A DNA stretch of 64,000 nucleotides from Prochilodus magdalenae (taxonomy: Eukaryota > Chordata > Actinopteri > Characiformes > Prochilodontidae). A program made the translations under genes and the position numbers. Location: positions 223,501 to 287,500 of the forward strand of contig JAMWET010000159.1 of assembly GCA_024036415.1 (NCBI GenBank), written 5' to 3'. The first letter of the stretch is position 1, and every line of letters begins with the position of its first letter. Below, piece after piece: positions 10,691-22,883 of the stretch. The notes beneath the pieces are model-generated. The model had not been told where the DNA came from and did not search any database. It was given only the letters and a program-made list of their open reading frames with translations.

Positions 10691-12242
10691 AAAAGAATCA
10701 GTAGGTGGTCTCCTACCGTCACTGTCCTGTATAACACATTCCACATTGATTATACAATCATGACTGGCTTGTCGAGCTCAAAGAAAGCTTTAGACTAGCA
10801 GTGCCTTCACTTTATTTCCTGACCTTGTCGTCATGTAGCTCACTCACTGAGAGCTCACTCACTTTGGCTGTTATTCATTTAGCAGATGCTCTTTTCCAGA
10901 GCACCTTGTAAAATCTGTATCAAAACAAAGTGTGCCAAGCCAATACAGAGTACCCTGAGAACCTGCCAGGATTCATGACCTGAAAAGACAAAAGCCCTGT
11001 TGCAGCTTGATCTAGTTATGCATATGATAAATGATCCCTCACTGAGATTTTGAGGCAGGAGATCTTCAAAACGCTTACTAGACATCAAATCAATGTTAAA
11101 CAATTCCGTCACAACTCTCCTGGTATTAAAATCCAGAACAATGTTGTGCAATCAACTGCAATTCTCATAGTAAACCACTTTTACAGTTTGTCTTGTTACC
11201 TTGGCAATAACTACATCCCAGCACGTCCAAGATACATCATCCCTGGTAACTAAACTCGTATGTTATTAGGAGGGGTGATGGAGACTCAAACCGGTAAATG
11301 ATTGTTGATCTTAGAGGAAATTTGTGTGTATGTGTGTTTGTTGTAGTGTTCCGTGTTGGGCTGAGAAGCGTGTGGTTAGATGGGACCTGCCTTCTCTCCT
11401 GGCCAGCCCATTGGTGTCAGAAGTGGGATGTCAGCAGAGTGGACAAGAATGGCCCACTCACAAACTTGAAGATGAGTTGGGGATAAGATCAGGCCTTGGC
11501 AAGGATAGGCAATGAAATGGCAGAAACAGCATAGAAGGTCCCGCCAAAGAGATGGTACTAAGGCTGCCTGTGTGACGCCCACAAATGTGTGGTCATATTT
11601 CTGTGGAGGAAAATGGTCAATTTGTGGTTAATGTTGAGTGATTTACATGGTGTCTGACCAGCAAAAAACGCTGTAGAGCATGTTTATTTTGAAGAATTTG
11701 CTTGATATACCCATGGGGCAACAGCAGGGGGCAGTGCGGGCTGGAGAGTTGTTTTACGTGCGTTGCTAAACTTCTCTCATAGCTGCAGAGAACTCAAATG
11801 TTCAACCGTGTTGCTGTATTTCCTCATTCCTCTACTGTTTTCCAGGAGCATAACTGTTATGTTGGTACCGACATCCGGTACCTGTAACACCTGGATGGCA
11901 GCTGGCCATGATCTGATGATGTTGTGGATCTGTGCCTACACTAGACCCAGATCCTGACCATTTACTGGGGGGCTGTAATCTTTGTCAATGTGTCATAACC
12001 TAAAACAGGCTCGAGTCATTTCCAACCCTGAGGGACATGCTGTATAACGTCTGTCAGTATGAACAAAAGCATGTTGCGTAGCTACAAGCAGCAGCAGCAG
12101 TAAAGGATTCTTGTTTGTGCTGTCCATCGTTATAGATAATGTTATGTCATACAGTGTCAAGTAAAGTTAGTTTAGGGTAGTTAACATGATATTTAGGAAT
12201 TTGATTGCTATATGAACCATAGCAGCACAAGCTATGTGAAGC
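10691..12242. other. Unassigned DNA with one SINE/LINE tail fragment
   Basis: At 10,876-10,912 the text TTTAGCAGATGCTCTTTTCC, then AGAGCACCTTGTAA, is an inverted 3' tail like those at 45.29, 50.28 and 61.6 kb. The rest, including a CAGCAGCAGCAG run near 12,090, shows no gene. Confidence 0.5.
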
Positions 12243-13011
12243 TACACTCATCGTCAAATGAATAGCTGCACAAAGAGTTGCACCAAGGATCAACAACCAG
12301 GAATGAGACTTGGTGGGTAGGTTTGACATTGTGAGACACGCAAGTGATTCAAGTTTCACACTCGCCGTGCATGTGATGTAAGCAAAGACAGGCTTTAGCG
12401 CTGTACCAGACTGACCCAACATCCACGAATTTGGACAGTCAGCAAACAGCGATTCCCTCTATGGGTCATGCTGTTAGTGTCGACCCTCTTTGGCAGACGG
12501 CTGCACAGCGCAGTACTACATGCACATGATGACTCACCTTAACATTATCACCAGAGACTACAATGGTGTCGTACCAGACTGTCATGGAGTGACTCAGAAT
12601 GACAGCGGGTCATCTTCTGTGACGATTCCCACTTTTGTCTTGGTGGAGATGACCAACGAATCTGTTGAGACACGTCCAGAAGGCCTGGTGTCACTCCACC
12701 TCCACCCCTAAGCCATCATCTGCAGGACCTGAGTGAGGATATTCAAGCTGTATGGGATGGATTATCACAGGACACCATCAGGAACCTCTACAGCTCCATA
12801 CCGAGACGTCTAACATGTCGGGTAAGCAAACATGGTGGCCAGATGGCATACTGAGGGACAGACTTCTGTATGTGTAGCTCAATAGATATTGATCATATCA
12901 GCCTAAATGCATCATCAGTTATTGTCCCTGGTAACCCTTATCTTCCTTCCCAACAGCACTGTAATCCTACACCTCCTTCTGGGTGCAGCTGTTCTCTAGA
13001 CGATGACTCTA
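12243..13011 (+). mobile_element. Family A non-autonomous Tc1 element, both ends present
   Basis: The left terminus TACACTCATCGTCAAATGAA begins at 12,243. The right terminus (GACGATGACTCTA) ends at 13,011. A TA sits at each edge, as expected for Tc1 target sites. Internally there is a decayed second DNA-binding block, the FCDDSHFCLGGDDQ block with the first catalytic aspartate region, the shared junction, and DGLSQDTIRNLYSSIPRR. It is about 770 bp long, roughly half a normal Tc1 element, so it is a deletion derivative moved by another enzyme. Confidence 0.88.
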
Positions 13012-14400
13012 CTATAACCAATATTTTAAGGTGTTTGATTCAATAATTAAAGTTTTAATTAATGTTAATAATTACTAAATGTCAAATCATATACGACCAT
13101 TACCCATGTATAGTAATGTCTTAATACATTATCTGCCTACACAAGGCACTCTGGATATTACAGTGGTTATTTAATTATAACTTCATTCTCAAAGTTATGC
13201 AGCTTTCCTAGTTATTATAGTCACCTTTCACTCTGTTCATTATTCTGGATGCATCCAACGTACGTTTATAACAGCGTCCTGCCTACAGTATGGAGTCCTG
13301 GCATCGTGAGAGCTGTTATACCCACATCTACAATTATTCTATTTTTGAAAACAGTGATTCAGAGCTTTTAAACAGCAACAGGGTTGTACTATATCCCTTA
13401 AATAGCTCAGGGCAGGCAAAGACGGATAACAATATCCTATTAATAACTGATTACGGAATCAGCTTGTTGTCCCCAGCTGCAGCGTTCAGCCATAGGAAGG
13501 TGGCGGTAGTGTATGCAGTGTAAGTGATTAAGCCTGTATTGTGGCCGTTTTAAAGAAAAGGAACTCGCTGCTTAAGGGCTGCTCTCAGAGGAATAAGACA
13601 GCATAATCCTCTTTTTTCTCTCATCCCTCATTCTAGCCCAAATCCTAAGTCCTGCTGTTTCATCCCCAGGAGAGAAAGAAGAGTACACCTCTTTTCTCCT
13701 GCAAATCTGACACCATTTTTCCCCGGCTTATATAAAAGCCCAAAATAGCATTTATGTAATAAAGTGGATGGTGTGTTTTTGACAGGAGCCTCATCAAAGA
13801 AGGCCAATGTTAGCGGCTGTGGCTATGCGTTGTTTAGAACTGACAACAGGACCATTTACCTTCGGTTTTCCTCTCTTACTCCACACACAATACGGTGTAG
13901 GTGTGCTCCTGTCTAAGCCATGGAGGACGCCAATCGCCAGGCGTCATGTTGCCAGTCAGAACGCCAAACTCACGGCTATTACCACTCCGCCTCAAACGCA
14001 GGTCTGTTAGAGTGCCTCTGACAGCTGTTAGGGGGACAAAAGGACCAGGCATGTGTCAGTCCAACAAAGGCAGCACGTCTACCATCTACACAGACAGCAA
14101 ATGCATGGTTCAGCTTCTGTAAGAGACTATGCATGTGTCGTAACAGCAGTTCATTATTTTTCCTTTATACGGTATAATACCCTGAACACTATAATACCCT
14201 TCATATGCTATATAATACAGTATATAGGGGGACTCACTGGCTGGCTGGGGCACAGCTATGTTCACATACGAAGATTTTCACCAGTCCATCTGAATTCATT
14301 CCGATCACAGACTGACTCGCATGCATAGAACTTTAATATGTCATAATTATGTTATAACACTGGAACATGATGAAATAATATGGATTAATATTAATAATAC
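13012..14400. other. Unassigned DNA
   Basis: No gene is assigned. A plus-strand stretch at about 14,077-14,110 reads STSTIYTDSKCMVQLL, faintly like an RNase H TDS motif, but no other retroelement domain lies in register. The region 13,610-13,800 has a GC/AT texture unlike the neighbouring repeats. Confidence 0.35.
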
Positions 14401-14432
14401 TAATATATATATATATATATATAAATATATAT
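14401..14432. repeat. (TA)n microsatellite
   Basis: Alternating TA run. A short TAA run follows at 14,481-14,500. Confidence 0.9.
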
Positions 14433-14565
14433 GAAAATATATATTTGGTTGCAGGTGTCCAACCAGTAAAGAAGCAAAGATAATAATAATAATAATAATA
14501 ACAATAATTAAAGAGCTAGCTGCTAAGCTTTAACAGGTATACAGGAAGTGGTATTTCTGTTTGTA

Positions 14566-14780
14566 GGCAGCCGTGGGCAGGAGGTTAGGGAACCAGTCTT
14601 GTGATCAGAAGGTTGCTGGTTGCCCTAAACCAAATGTGAGTGAGGTGGCCTTGAGCAAGGCCCCTAACCAAACCCCCAGCTGCTCCCCATGCACCATGGA
14701 TAGGTCTGCTCTGTGGGGGGGGGGGGGGCGCGGTTGTGTGTGTCAGTCACTGGATGGATGGTTTAAATGCAGAGGTTGAA
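14566..14780 (+). mobile_element. SINE family 1, copy 3
   Basis: It reads GGCAGCCGTGGGCAGGAGG, GGGAACCAGTCTTGTGATCA and GGCCTTGAGCAAGGCCCCTA, and ends near GGTTTAAATGCAGAGG. The B-box has decayed. A run of 14 G residues (14,715-14,728) sits inside the body. Confidence 0.82.
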
Positions 14781-15116
14781 TACTTCTGTGTGTGAGCACG
14801 ATTTCCAAAAATAGTTTTAATCCAGTCTCCAAGATAGCTTGTCCACAGTGTCAGGTTTCCTGCATGGGGCGGTGTAAAGGTGCACATGTTCTAATCTATA
14901 CATATAGAATATGTCGTGTCTGTGCAGTGTAAATCTCTGATTATTCAAATTCACTTTTTATAAACTAGAATTCAAAACATAATACAATGCCTTGTTTTGA
15001 CAGTGTCATTTATACAGTGTAATTCACTATACAGTATAGCTTAGTGTACAATATACTTTATCAATCGATCAGTATAGCTTTATTGGCATGACTGTTAGGT
15101 ACAGAGTTGCCAAAGC

Positions 15117-15148
<32 letters not shown>

Positions 15149-15912
15149 AACCACTTTAACTTTATATTCTCTTTATACACTATAATGTCTCATGTATAGA
15201 ATGTAAAGCTGTGTGTGTACAGTGTAATCCACTACACAGCGCAAACTAAGTTAATGTTTATAAAATACAATATACAATAATGTAATAACCTGTGTAAGTG
15301 CTATAATTCATTGTTTTACAGTACAACTCCATTTACAACATGATTCATGCAGTTTATACATTATAATGCACTGCTTCAGTGTAATTCCCTATACTGTACT
15401 TACTTTACTTCGTAGTTTACACAGTGTAATTCATTATACTCTATAACTCTGTCTCCTTGTGCTGCTCCCACCATTAAAATTCAGGAAAAAGGATAATCCC
15501 TCTGAATGCAGCAGCACAGATGATATCTGCTGTTTCACCACGCAGCACGAGAGCGCTTCCCAGCAGCACCTCAGGACATGTTTTATTGACTGTCCAAAAT
15601 GTCTCTGAGCTCTGTCAGTTAACAGGCCACTTCTCCAGCCCTCTTAATGCGAATCGACGTACAACAGACAGGACAGGACAGGACAGGACCCCACTCCCAC
15701 ACCCTCCTCAGCACACATGCTCATACAGAGATTCTAGCATCAGCACCACAGGAGTCAAAATGATCTCTCCATTCAGCCCAGCTCACAGTTGAAGCAGCTT
15801 CGCAATAACCGGAGCACATTATCCCACATTATGGCCACTTTAACCTTAACGCAAGAACAACTAACTACAGCTGCCGTCAAACCGAAACCCTTTTACATCA
15901 ACACTGGGTAAT
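14781..15912. other. Unassigned DNA with a reiterated CAGTGTAAT phrase and a CAA run
   Basis: Between 14,925 and 15,450 the phrase CAGTGTAATTCAYTATA and its variants recur about five times. A (CAA)n run lies at 15,117-15,146 and a GGACA run at 15,669-15,688. No gene is seen. Confidence 0.5.
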
Positions 15913-16750
15913 TACACTCACCGTCAAACGAGTGGCTGCACAAATAGCTGCACCCAGAAGGAATGTGCCAACAGGAGAGAAACTTGGTGGGTGGGTTTGA
16001 CATCATGAGACAAATAATTCAAGTTTCACGCTCCGCCATGTATGGTATGTGATGCAAGCAAAGATAGCCCTTATCACTCAACCTGACTGACCCCACACCC
16101 ACGATTGCGCTCCCTAGACAGTGGTCACGGTGGCCCTCCAAATGAGTGGCATGCCGCTTAGCACCCAGATACCATATGTGCCCAACAGGGAGAGGAGAGT
16201 GAGCAACTTTGGTGGGTGGGCTGCACAATGCAGGACTACATGCACACAGACCGTTACAACGCCTGCCCTTAACACCACGTCACCGTCACCACAGACTGCA
16301 ATGGTGTCGTGCCAGACCATCCTGGAGGGAATCAGAATGGCAGCAAGTCATCTTCAGTGATGAGTCCCACTCTTGTCTTGGTGGAAACGACCAGTGTGGA
16401 GGCACTGTGCTCAGAGCCAAGATGAACAGAAGCCTTTGTTGAGAGGCCTGGGGTCACTCCACCTCCACCCCTAACGCACCATCTGCAGGAACTGTGTGAG
16501 GATGTTCAAGCTGCATGGGATGGATTATCACAGGACACCATTAGGATCCTCTACAACTCCATGCCGAGACATCTGGTCTACTGCGTTAGCAAACATGGAG
16601 TCCCGACGCCATACTGAGAGACTACTTCTGTATGTGTAGCTCAATAAATATTGATCATATCAGTCTAGTTTATCAGTTATTGATCCTGGTCACCTTTATC
16701 TTCCTTCACATCAGCACTGCAGTCCCACACCTGCTTTTGGGTGCTAGGTG
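15913..16750 (+). mobile_element. Family A non-autonomous Tc1 element with internal 5'-end duplication
   Basis: The left terminus TACACTCACCGTCAAACGAG begins at 15,913. The sub-terminal block GCACCCAGAAGGAATGTGCC...AACTTGGTGGGTGGG recurs in altered form at about 16,159-16,210. Downstream are HRPLQRLPLTP-like coding remnants, the FSDESHSCLGG block, the shared junction and DGLSQDTIRILYNSMPRH. The right terminus decays after CTGCTTTTGGGTGC near 16,742. Confidence 0.86.
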
Positions 16751-17743
16751 GTAGGTGTTTGGTAAAATAATTAAAAAATTATAAATTTGTTAATAGATGT
16801 GGACAGTTGCATGTGCATCTAGAGGATAACAGAAATCCCATACATTCAATCCACATGAGTAATTTTCCTGAGAATGTGCTGGATTTATGTGGAATATATT
16901 TTACAGCCTTGACAACAAACTAGAGCTTTCACATGACTGTCCCACATTCTGGCAAGAAGACAGGAGGTCATAGATCATAAGCTCAACTTCAAGCAATGTC
17001 TCAGCGCTCTCTGGTCAGAGGCCTGACAGGAGGAAGCCCTTACCCCTCCACCCATCCTCCTCAGCCTTTAGCTGAAGGAGAGAATCACAATTGTTTTTTT
17101 TTTTTTAGCTTAATATAAGCTGTACTTGATAGACTTCACTTAAATGCAGTACTTAAACATACGTCAGAAGAATAAACCTTTAAATAAACTTGGTCAAAAA
17201 GGTCAATGCAGAAACTAAAATGTCAGGTTTCAAGATCTGCCATGCGATTCTTTTTTGTCGTGGTCACTCTTAGGAGGAAAGTGTAACATAGGGAAAAAAC
17301 AAATACCGAAAATAAAGTTCTGCTTGCATTTGAAAGCCTTCAAAGTCCGCACCTTCACCATCAAATGGACAGGGAACAGCGATTAGAGAGGGAAGCAAAA
17401 GACGTCCTTCATCCTGATGTGTGGTGTGCAGGCTGCAAGCAGGTTTTGCAGGTCATCCTCAACATGAGGTGAACTTGCTGCATCCATTGTAGGCTTGGTG
17501 TTAAGTTTCCCTGCCGGTTGTTTGGCTCTATGTCGGTCTGTTTTTTGTAACCTGGTTCAGTGTTTCTCATTGGTACTGGACTAACAATTTGCAGGTGGAT
17601 AAAGACCAAGGAAAGCTGTTTAGGACAACCACAAAAAGATGAAAAGATATGTGAGCCCTTTAGATACAGTCTTAGCTTCTTATCTGACAGCTTCTTATTT
17701 GAACTGAATTTGAATTCCACCTTAAAGATAAATGGGTGGGAAT
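16751..17743. other. Unassigned DNA flanking the GATA array
   Basis: No gene is recognised. A poly-T run lies at 17,094-17,106. A 103-codon minus-strand open stretch (17,720-17,409) has no motif I recognise. Confidence 0.35.
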
Positions 17744-17744
17744 G

Positions 17745-17787
<43 letters not shown>

Positions 17788-17860
17788 TTAGATACTGTGG
17801 ATAGATAGATACTGTAGATAGATAGATACTGTAGACAGATAGATAGATAGATAGATACTG

Positions 17861-17922
<62 letters not shown>

Positions 17923-17971
17923 CTGTAGATAGATAGATACTGTAGACAGATAGATAGATAGATAGATACTG

Positions 17972-18009
<38 letters not shown>

Positions 18010-18159
18010 CTGTAGATAGATAGATAGATAGACAGATAGATACTGTAGATAGATAGATACTGTAGACAGATAGATAGATAGATAGATACTGTAGATAGAT
18101 AGATAGATAGATACTGTAGATAGATAGATAGATAGATACTGTAGATAGATACTGTAGAC

Positions 18160-18196
<37 letters not shown>

Positions 18197-18199
18197 CTG

Positions 18200-18249
<50 letters not shown>

Positions 18250-18298
18250 CTGTAGATAGATACTGTAGATAGATAGATAGATAGATAGATAGATACTG

Positions 18299-18368
<70 letters not shown>

Positions 18369-18393
18369 CTGTAGACAGATAGATACTGTAGAC

Positions 18394-18426
<33 letters not shown>

Positions 18427-18462
18427 CTGTAGATAGATAGATAGATAGATAGATAGATACTG

Positions 18463-18536
<74 letters not shown>

Positions 18537-18586
18537 CTGTAGATAGATACTGTAGATAGATAGATAGATACTGTAGACAGACAGAC

Positions 18587-18636
<50 letters not shown>

Positions 18637-18672
18637 ATAACTGTAGATAGATAGATAGATAGATAGATACTG

Positions 18673-18725
<53 letters not shown>

Positions 18726-18775
18726 GGATACTGTAGATAGATAGATAGATAGATACTGTAGATAGATAGATACTG

Positions 18776-18837
<62 letters not shown>

Positions 18838-18883
18838 CTGTAGATAGATACTGTAGATAGATAGATAGATACTGTAGACAGAC

Positions 18884-18940
<57 letters not shown>

Positions 18941-18968
18941 CTGTAGATAGATAGATAGATAGATACTG

Positions 18969-19018
<50 letters not shown>

Positions 19019-19163
19019 CTGTAGATAGATAGATAGATAGACAGATAGATACTGTAGATAGATAGATACTGTAGATAGATAGATAGATACTGTAGATAGA
19101 TAGATAGATAGATAGATACTGTAGATAGATACTGTAGACAGATAGATAGATAGATAGATACTG

Positions 19164-19201
<38 letters not shown>

Positions 19202-19204
19202 CTG

Positions 19205-19238
<34 letters not shown>

Positions 19239-19263
19239 CTGTAGACAGATAGATACTGTAGAC

Positions 19264-19308
<45 letters not shown>

Positions 19309-19378
19309 CTGTAGATAGATAGATAGATAGATACTGTAGATAGATACTGTAGACAGATAGATAGATAGATAGATACTG

Positions 19379-19420
<42 letters not shown>

Positions 19421-19436
19421 CTGTAGATAGATACTG

Positions 19437-19490
<54 letters not shown>

Positions 19491-19585
19491 CTGTAGATAG
19501 ATAGATAGATAGATACTGTAGATAGATAGATAGATAGATACTGTAGATAGATACTGTAGACAGATAGATAGATAGATAGATACTG

Positions 19586-19623
<38 letters not shown>

Positions 19624-19726
19624 CTGTAGATAGATAGATAGATAGATACTGTAGACAGATAGATAGATACTGTAGATAGATAGATAGATAGATACTGTAG
19701 ATAGATAGATAGATAGATAGATACTG

Positions 19727-19760
<34 letters not shown>

Positions 19761-19776
19761 CTGTAGATAGATACTG

Positions 19777-19842
<66 letters not shown>

Positions 19843-19879
19843 CTGTAGATAGATACTGTAGATAGATAGATAGATACTG

Positions 19880-19945
<66 letters not shown>

Positions 19946-19973
19946 CTGTAGATAGATAGATAGATAGATACTG

Positions 19974-20005
<32 letters not shown>

Positions 20006-20041
20006 GTTTTTGTTAGATAGATAGATTATATACTGTAGATC
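17744..20041. repeat. 2.3 kb GATA satellite with GATACTGTA variant units
   Basis: Blocks of (GATA)n are punctuated dozens of times by GATACTGTA, sometimes with GACA variants. The 9 nt variant is a multiple of three and TATC repeats contain no stop in any frame. The 790-codon minus-strand open frame (IYLS repeats) is therefore an artefact and not a protein. Degenerate array continues to about 20,180, where ACAACAACA spacers appear. Confidence 0.97.
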
Positions 20042-20314
20042 CATTAACAGAAGATATTAATCAATAGATAAATAGATAACAACAACTAGATACATACATA
20101 CAATATCAATAGAAGATAGATACTGTAGATAGATACAACAACAATAGATACAACAAAAATAGATAGATAGATACTGAACATAGTATATAATAAGCAGTTA
20201 TAATGACCTGCATTTACCTCAATAGATTATCCCTAATCAACTAACGACTTAGCTGGGAGATGTGTAATGAGCAGCTCATGGGGACGGTTAAAACACATTT
20301 CACTGGCTGATCTC
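20042..20314. other. Degenerate edge of the GATA array
   Basis: Scattered GATAGATACTGTA pieces are mixed with CAA-rich spacers to about 20,180, and then unassigned DNA. Confidence 0.55.
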
Positions 20315-20317
20315 ATG

Positions 20318-20440
20318 CTGTGTCCCGAACCACACACTTCTCTACTTAACCTAGTACACTAACAAGTGCACTTTAAACATGTATGCCCAGTTGTAGTGTA
20401 CAGTTTAGTATGCTGGCATGTGGTTTGTCACATGGCATGC
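20318..20440. mobile_element. Possible MITE with short inverted ends
   Basis: The left part TGTGTCCCGAACCACACACT and the right part (reverse complement CATGTGACAAACCACATGCC) form an imperfect inverted repeat, with AGTACACTA/TAGTGTAC inside. This looks like a small non-autonomous DNA element. The superfamily cannot be fixed. Confidence 0.42.
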
Positions 20441-21297
20441 CAGTGTGAGTACTGTTTTCCATTCTATGGTACCTTTAAAGGAACAGGCACTTAGTCCTGA
20501 CAACCCGCAGGTGTACAGAATGGAGCGTACCCTGATCAGCCAGCTAACAGCCATCCAGATGTGATCGTCCAGTTCTGTTCAGTTTAGGAGGGAACACTCT
20601 GATGGCTCCTCACCGCATGAAGTGACTGTCACTGGCGACTGGCACAATCAATTTCACAGTGTTTCCTCCTTTGTCTGTATACTCCTGTGTGTCACCAGCA
20701 TTGAGGACATGACCCACAAATTTCTCTCCGCCCGCAGCAAAGTGGCTTTTCTTGTTGGAGGTCAGTCTTTACCACTGTGTCGTCAGTCTTTGTCCGGTAT
20801 TGTGTTCCTCTTTTGTTGTGCCAGACACCTGGAAACTATCGGCTTTCTCTCCAAGGCCTAGGAGCCACAAGATGCTTCAGCAAGTGCTCTGAAAACGAAG
20901 AAATGACAAACAGGGACAGGAAAAATCAAAACGACAAAACCATGTATCTGGTTAGACTGTGGATTCTAGGGAAACCTGGATTATGGAAAAGTCTTATTGT
21001 GTAGGGGATCTTAAAGCGTTCAATATGTTTCCATTAATGTTGTTTTTAATAATTATTAATTCAATAAATTGGTTCTGAGGCCACATTTCACAGAACCTTA
21101 ATGCCACCTTAAACTTTAGTGGTTCAGAAGTAATAAAAATCTTTATATAATTACATTTTTGGGGTAATGTGATTGAACAGCGGCTCTTGAGGTAACCAAA
21201 AGTAGATTATCTCTGGCAGCTGTTCGAGCAGCTCTTAAGTGGTAATATCGTTTAATTCTGGGGCTCATCTAGAATAGATTTCAGTTTTCCAATTCAC
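20441..21297. other. Unassigned DNA
   Basis: No gene or recognised repeat. Moderately AT-rich after 21,000. Confidence 0.35.
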
Positions 21298-21427
21298 TGT
21301 ACACCTGTACAGGTCAACATGCCCACTCTGCTCTGACTGGCCTACCCTATTTGTGCTCAAATTCTAAACTGTACACCTGTACAGTAGACATAAAACCAGC
21401 AGATCAAACAGATGCCCACTTCTGCTC

Positions 21428-21487
<60 letters not shown>

Positions 21488-21515
21488 TACTGGCCTACCC
21501 TATTTGTGCTCAAAG
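21298..21515. repeat. Tandem duplication with a (TA)n expansion inside the second copy
   Basis: The unit TGTACACCTGTACAG ... GCCCACTCTGCTCT ... GGCCTACCCTATTTGTGCTC appears at 21,298-21,361 and again at 21,369-21,515. In the second copy a TA array of about 60 bp (21,425-21,489) lies between TCTGCTCT and CTGGCCTACC. Confidence 0.8.
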
Positions 21516-21528
21516 CTGGGCAAAGCCT

Positions 21529-21640
21529 ACCGGAGGGTTGCCGTTCCATTCCCTAGGGGCTTCCAAAGATGTCCCACCGCTCTGGGTAAGTGTGTTTTCC
21601 CTAATAAATCAGACTTAAATTTCCCCACTGTGGGACATAA
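21529..21640 (+). mobile_element. SINE family 1, copy 4, partial
   Basis: It matches the family from ACCGGAGGGTTGCCGTTCC (mutated B-box) through CTCTGGGTAAGTGTG to TTCCCCACTGTGGGACATAA. The head is missing and there are central deletions. Confidence 0.6.
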
Positions 21641-21825
21641 AAACCAGCAGATAGGAAAACTTTTGTGAAAAAAAAAAATCCACTTTGTGTTCGACTGGAT
21701 CAGTGAAAGACTACAATTTATACAAAGACGTTTTTAAACACACTGTTAACTTGTTAACTGTCTAGTAACTTCCCAAGCAAGTGACACCGGAGCACGCTGA
21801 GACTTCGAGTATTCGACCCAAACTG

Positions 21826-22000
21826 TCACAAGATGCTCAGGGGGTGGACCCAGGTGCAGAGAAGTAGTAAAACCAGAGAAAAAAAAATAAAAAACTTCCT
21901 TTACTTGTAACGTGAAACGTTGTGGGGCCTCAGAGTGCTGTGTGCACAGTTACAGAGTAGCTGCGGACAGGCGTAAAACCGGCAAATGTTTCATTTTGGT
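21826..22000 (+). mobile_element. Composite repeat C, 5' fragment
   Basis: It starts CTGTCACAAGATGCTCAGGG and has GGACCCAGGTGCAGAG and then GGCCTCAGAGTGCTGTGTGC. These align with the 5' part of the longer members at 61.69 kb and 46.68 kb. A Tc1 element begins just beyond. Confidence 0.5.
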
Positions 22001-22066
22001 TTCCGCTTCAGACAAAAATGTTCATTTTTATACAGTATATATCTTCATGTGTGTGAATATACTTAT

Positions 22067-22346
22067 ACAGCTCTGGAAGACCACCTCAGAATGATCAGTT
22101 CCTCTAGGTGTGCAGGTTCTGGGTTTGTGCTGGACCAGAATTCCTCAGTTCTGTTTGATTCTCTACACTACTGGAACCATGTCTCCCAAACTCCAGATCA
22201 GATATTGTATTAGATCTGTTTATTTAGAAAATCACTAATGACCTCCAGAAGCCTGTTTTTAGAACCATGCTCGCTGTGCGTTTCACCCCAGCCACCGCTC
22301 GCCAGTCTCTCTGTGGGTCACTCGAGGTCATCTTACGGTGGGTAAG
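22067..22346 (-). mobile_element. Non-autonomous Tc1 element B, copy 1
   Basis: The left end TACAGCTCTGGAAGACCACC resembles the terminus of a widespread fish Tc1 family. On the minus strand the right half encodes SLTHRKMTSSDPQRDWRAVA, VKRTASMVLKTGFW, which fits the second DNA-binding block of a Tc1 transposase. The copy at 42.6-43.1 kb is homologous in inverted orientation and longer at its 5' side. Catalytic regions are absent from both. Confidence 0.75.
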
Positions 22347-22680
22347 GGACATTTGTTTCCTTATTTGTTTGCATTTTTTCAATGATAACACAATTAATAA
22401 TAGTGTTAATGGTATAAAAATCAAACAGTGACTTGAATCAGGTAAAAATGACTTGACCTGAGAGCCAGTGATTGTAAGTGAAGGTGAATGGAGTTTTACC
22501 CTTTCATGTACAGAACGGGTTATTGGTCTCTTTTACCCAATGGTACCTGATCTGAGAGCTCTCAGAGACAGACTCACTGTATTGTTTGACCCATGTCAAA
22601 TCCAGGGTGAGTATAAAATCTGAACCTGTCTCTTTCAAATAGCCCCAAGGACCTCTTACAAGACACAGTGGAAAATAAAC
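22347..22680. other. Unassigned DNA
   Basis: No gene or repeat recognised between the Tc1 piece and the composite repeat. Confidence 0.35.
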
Positions 22681-22883
22681 GTGTCAGGGTTTGACACTGT
22701 GGGGAGGACCCGAGTGCAGAGACACAGGGCCAGCCCAAACCAGCCCTGTACTGTATTTATGGTTTGCGGTTTTCTTTTTCAGGGTTATTGTTGAGGGCCT
22801 ATCTTCTTGAATTGGTGGGGAACAAGCTTGGGCACAGTGGGGATCAAACCCTTGACCTGTTGGGTAAAGGACATGTGCTCTAA

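Noticed and set aside
14077..14125. Possible retroelement RNase H motif (IYTDSKCMVQLL)
   Set aside because: Only one short motif matches. No reverse transcriptase, integrase or long terminal repeat is in register nearby, so chance is the simpler explanation.
17672..20044. 790-codon minus-strand open frame rich in IYLS
   Set aside because: It is the translation of the GATA satellite. TATC repeats and the 9 nt variant contain no stop codon, so length is not evidence of a gene.
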